The notes beneath the pieces were generated by a model that was not told the DNA's origin, searched no databases, and saw nothing but the letters and a program-made list of their open reading frames with translations. Shown here in pieces: positions 5,797-7,123 of a stretch of DNA of 7,123 bases (the stretch's first letter is position 1; each line of letters starts with the position of its first letter). Origin of the DNA: Actinomycetota bacterium (GTDB taxonomy: Bacteria; Actinomycetota; Actinomycetes; Actinomycetales; Microbacteriaceae); the NCBI GenBank assembly GCA_018895315.1, contig JAHIOK010000419.1, forward strand, positions 1 through 7,123. The letters are read 5' to 3'. The position numbers were made by a program, and so were the translations under genes.

Positions 5797-6441
5797 ATGC
5801 GCCAGAACCCGAGCTTCGCCATGACCGACGTGGCCGAGCTGCGACGGCTGATCGACCTGAATCCGTGGATGACGCTGGTCAGCCACACCGATGAAGGACT
5901 CGTCGCCTCGCACTATGCCGTGCTGCTCGACGACGATCGTGACGACCTCACGATCGTCGGGCACGTCGGCAAGCCCGACGACCTCATCCATGGACTCGGT
6001 CAGCGCGAGCTGCTGGTCGTCGTGCAGGGCCCGCACGGCTATATCTCGCCCGGGTGGTACGGCGACGCCGCCGGCGTGCCCACCTGGAACTTCGTGTCGG
6101 CGCACCTGACCGGCGTCCCCGAGGTCCTGACCGCGGAGGAGAATCTGCGCGTGCTCGAGCGTCTGGTCGCCCGCTTCGAAGCCCATCAGCCCGAGCCACG
6201 CCTCATGTGGGCGCCACCGAACGACCCGGCGTACGTCGAGCGACTTGAGAAGGGCACGGTCGGATTCCGCCTCACGCCGACCAGAGTCGCCGCCAAACGC
6301 AAGCTCAGCCAGAACAAGACACCCGAGGTCGTGGAGACGATCATCGCCGAGCTCTCGGGCGACGGCCCCTACGCCGATGCACGCCTCGCCGACGAGATGC
6401 GCCGCGCGCACGACGCGATGGCCGAGGCCCGACGTGCCTGA
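5797..6441 (+). CDS. PaiB-like FMN-binding split-barrel protein
   Basis: A 214-residue protein of the PaiB family (often named FMN-binding negative transcriptional regulator after Bacillus subtilis PaiB). Recognisable parts are the N-terminal MRQNPSFAMTD, LVASHYAVLLD (35-45), HVGKPDDLI, the conserved GYISPGWY (81-88) followed by VPTWNFVSAH (94-103), which builds the split-barrel flavin site, and the C-terminal KLSQNK (169-174) with a helical tail. No DNA-binding domain is visible, so a direct regulator role should not be assumed; a flavin- or cofactor-binding redox or sensing role is equally possible. ATG at 5797 gives the exact family N terminus. It stands 68 nt after nei and 90 nt before the amidohydrolase gene on the same strand. 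Family assignment is firm and the physiological role unknown. Confidence 0.9.
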   Translation: MRQNPSFAMTDVAELRRLIDLNPWMTLVSHTDEGLVASHYAVLLDDDRDDLTIVGHVGKPDDLIHGLGQRELLVVVQGPHGYISPGWYGDAAGVPTWNFVSAHLTGVPEVLTAEENLRVLERLVARFEAHQPEPRLMWAPPNDPAYVERLEKGTVGFRLTPTRVAAKRKLSQNKTPEVVETIIAELSGDGPYADARLADEMRRAHDAMAEARRA

Positions 6442-6463
6442 CTCCTCAGATCCGCAAGGTCTT

Positions 6464-6495
6464 GGCGCATCCATGTGCCTGAACGAGAGGTTCAG
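6464..6495 (+). terminator. Two abutting short hairpins, possible weak terminator after the paiB-like gene
   Basis: GGCGCA (6464-6469) can pair with TGTGCC (6474-6479) using one G-U pair and a 4-nt loop. It is followed at once by CTGAAC (6479-6484) pairing perfectly with GTTCAG (6490-6495) across a 5-nt loop; the two share base 6479 and could be alternatives. There is no U-run, so termination is uncertain. This is the only structure seen in the 90-nt gap. Confidence 0.25.
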
Positions 6496-6519
6496 CGCAG
6501 CGTTTGAGGAGTTCGGCAC

Positions 6520-6524
6520 GGAGG
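6520..6524 (+). promoter_or_regulatory. Ribosome binding site of the amidohydrolase gene
   Basis: GGAGG lies 7 nt before the GTG at 6532, ideal spacing. It supports that GTG start; in-frame codons just upstream contain no start with a comparable site. Confidence 0.7.
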
Positions 6525-6531
6525 TGGTCGA

Positions 6532-7123
6532 GTGAACCTCGGACGCGGAGCGCAGATCGACGTGATCGCCGACGTGCGGCTCGCCGGCGTCGAACGCCGC
6601 GACCCGTTCGAGGACGAGCCCGTCGACGTGTTCCTGCACGCCGGTGCGGTCATCGACATCGCACCCCGCGGCGCATTGCGACACCGGGGCGCCGTTCTGC
6701 GCGGCGACGGCGCGTGGCTCATCCCTGGCCTGTGGGACCATCATGTGCACGTCGTCCAATGGGCCCTTGCTGCGCAGCGAGAGCCACTCGGTCACGCCGA
6801 GTCGGCAGCCCATGCGGCTCGGATCATGGCCGACGCGCCGGTCCTGGCAGACGGCCGCCGCATCGGCACGGGGTTTCGCGACGCGCTCTGGCCCGATCAG
6901 CCCACCCTGTCGGTGCTCGACGCTGCGACCGGAAGCATCCCGACCTACGTGATCAACGCCGACGTGCACAGCGTCTGGCTGAACAGCGCGGCGCTGCGGC
7001 GCGAGGGCCACACGCCCCACGCGTCCGGGATGCTGCGCGAAGAGCCCGCGTTCGAGATCTCACGACGGCTCAACGCCGCCGACCCTGCGGTCGGCGACAA
7101 GCTGGTGGCTGCAATGGCCCAGG
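6532..7123 (+). CDS. YtcJ-like amidohydrolase, N-terminal part, cut by the window edge
   Basis: The gene starts at GTG 6532 and leaves the window after 197 codons; family members are usually about 500 residues, so more than half is missing. The visible part has the small N-terminal beta-sandwich (residues 1-62), then LIPGLWDHHVHVVQW (63-77), in which His71-x-His73 is the metal-binding HxH that opens the TIM barrel. Next come RIGTGFRDALWPDQPTLSVLD (110-130, read in two parts: RIGTGFRDALW and PDQPTLSVLD) and YVINADVHSVWLNSAAL (139-155), the pattern typical of the amidohydrolase_3/YtcJ group. These are metal-dependent hydrolases of amide or related bonds; the substrate cannot be told, and many members are uncharacterised. 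The later metal ligands (Lys, His, Asp) lie outside the window or cannot be assigned. Function beyond the family is unknown. Confidence 0.88.
   Translation, partial: MNLGRGAQIDVIADVRLAGVERRDPFEDEPVDVFLHAGAVIDIAPRGALRHRGAVLRGDGAWLIPGLWDHHVHVVQWALAAQREPLGHAESAAHAARIMADAPVLADGRRIGTGFRDALWPDQPTLSVLDAATGSIPTYVINADVHSVWLNSAALRREGHTPHASGMLREEPAFEISRRLNAADPAVGDKLVAAMAQ

Noticed and set aside
5797..6441. Possible heme-degrading split-barrel protein (HugZ-like), because of the nearby ferrochelatase
   Set aside because: The GYISPGWY, VPTWNFVSAH and KLSQNK motifs are PaiB-type, and nothing seen supports heme binding.
5701..7020. 439-codon minus-strand frame opposite the PaiB-like and amidohydrolase genes
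   Set aside because: Crosses three genes and their gaps; the sense-strand proteins match known families and this frame matches none.

Overview
The window is very GC-rich and tightly packed, with genes on both strands, several GTG starts, and -10 boxes placed directly against start codons. Together with protein features typical of Actinobacteria (a GGSGNGE-type RpiB, a Cys-bearing ferrochelatase, a MPEGH-type Nei), this points to a high-GC actinobacterium. A member of Microbacteriaceae close to Microbacterium is my best guess, inferred from overall style and not from a marker gene.

Layout. The left part reads leftward: the N-terminal third of aminopeptidase N (1-770, running off the left edge), a SulP-family anion permease with a C-terminal STAS domain (843-2516), and a small ArsR/SmtB-type repressor (2513-2878) whose stop codon overlaps the permease start by 4 nt. 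The right part reads rightward: ferrochelatase (2934-4154), RpiB sugar-phosphate isomerase (4180-4725), a Nei1-type DNA glycosylase (4733-5728), a PaiB-like FMN-binding protein (5797-6441), and the N-terminal part of a YtcJ-like amidohydrolase (6532-7123, running off the right edge).

The control point is the 55-bp divergent gap between arsR and hemH. It holds a 12-2-12 inverted repeat (10 of 12 pairs matching), the classic ArsR/SmtB operator layout. The repeat covers the arsR -10 box and start codon and lies 28-37 bp upstream of hemH. The ArsR protein has no cysteine and none of the usual metal-site residues, so what it senses is open. The arsR-sulP pair is most simply an autorepressed anion-uptake operon, and the same operator may also affect hemH.

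rpiB and nei form a compact pair. In Mycobacterium tuberculosis, nei1, rpiB and pepN also lie close together (Rv2464c, Rv2465c, Rv2467). The window therefore looks like a conserved actinobacterial neighbourhood into which arsR-sulP and hemH have been placed. rpiB and paiB, and probably arsR, show TAnnnT boxes 6-9 nt before ATG, which suggests leaderless or near-leaderless transcripts. No RNA gene, insertion sequence, CRISPR array or phage feature was seen. The most unusual points are the arsR/hemH operator with a ligand-site-less ArsR, and an extra segment of about 50 residues in the Nei protein.
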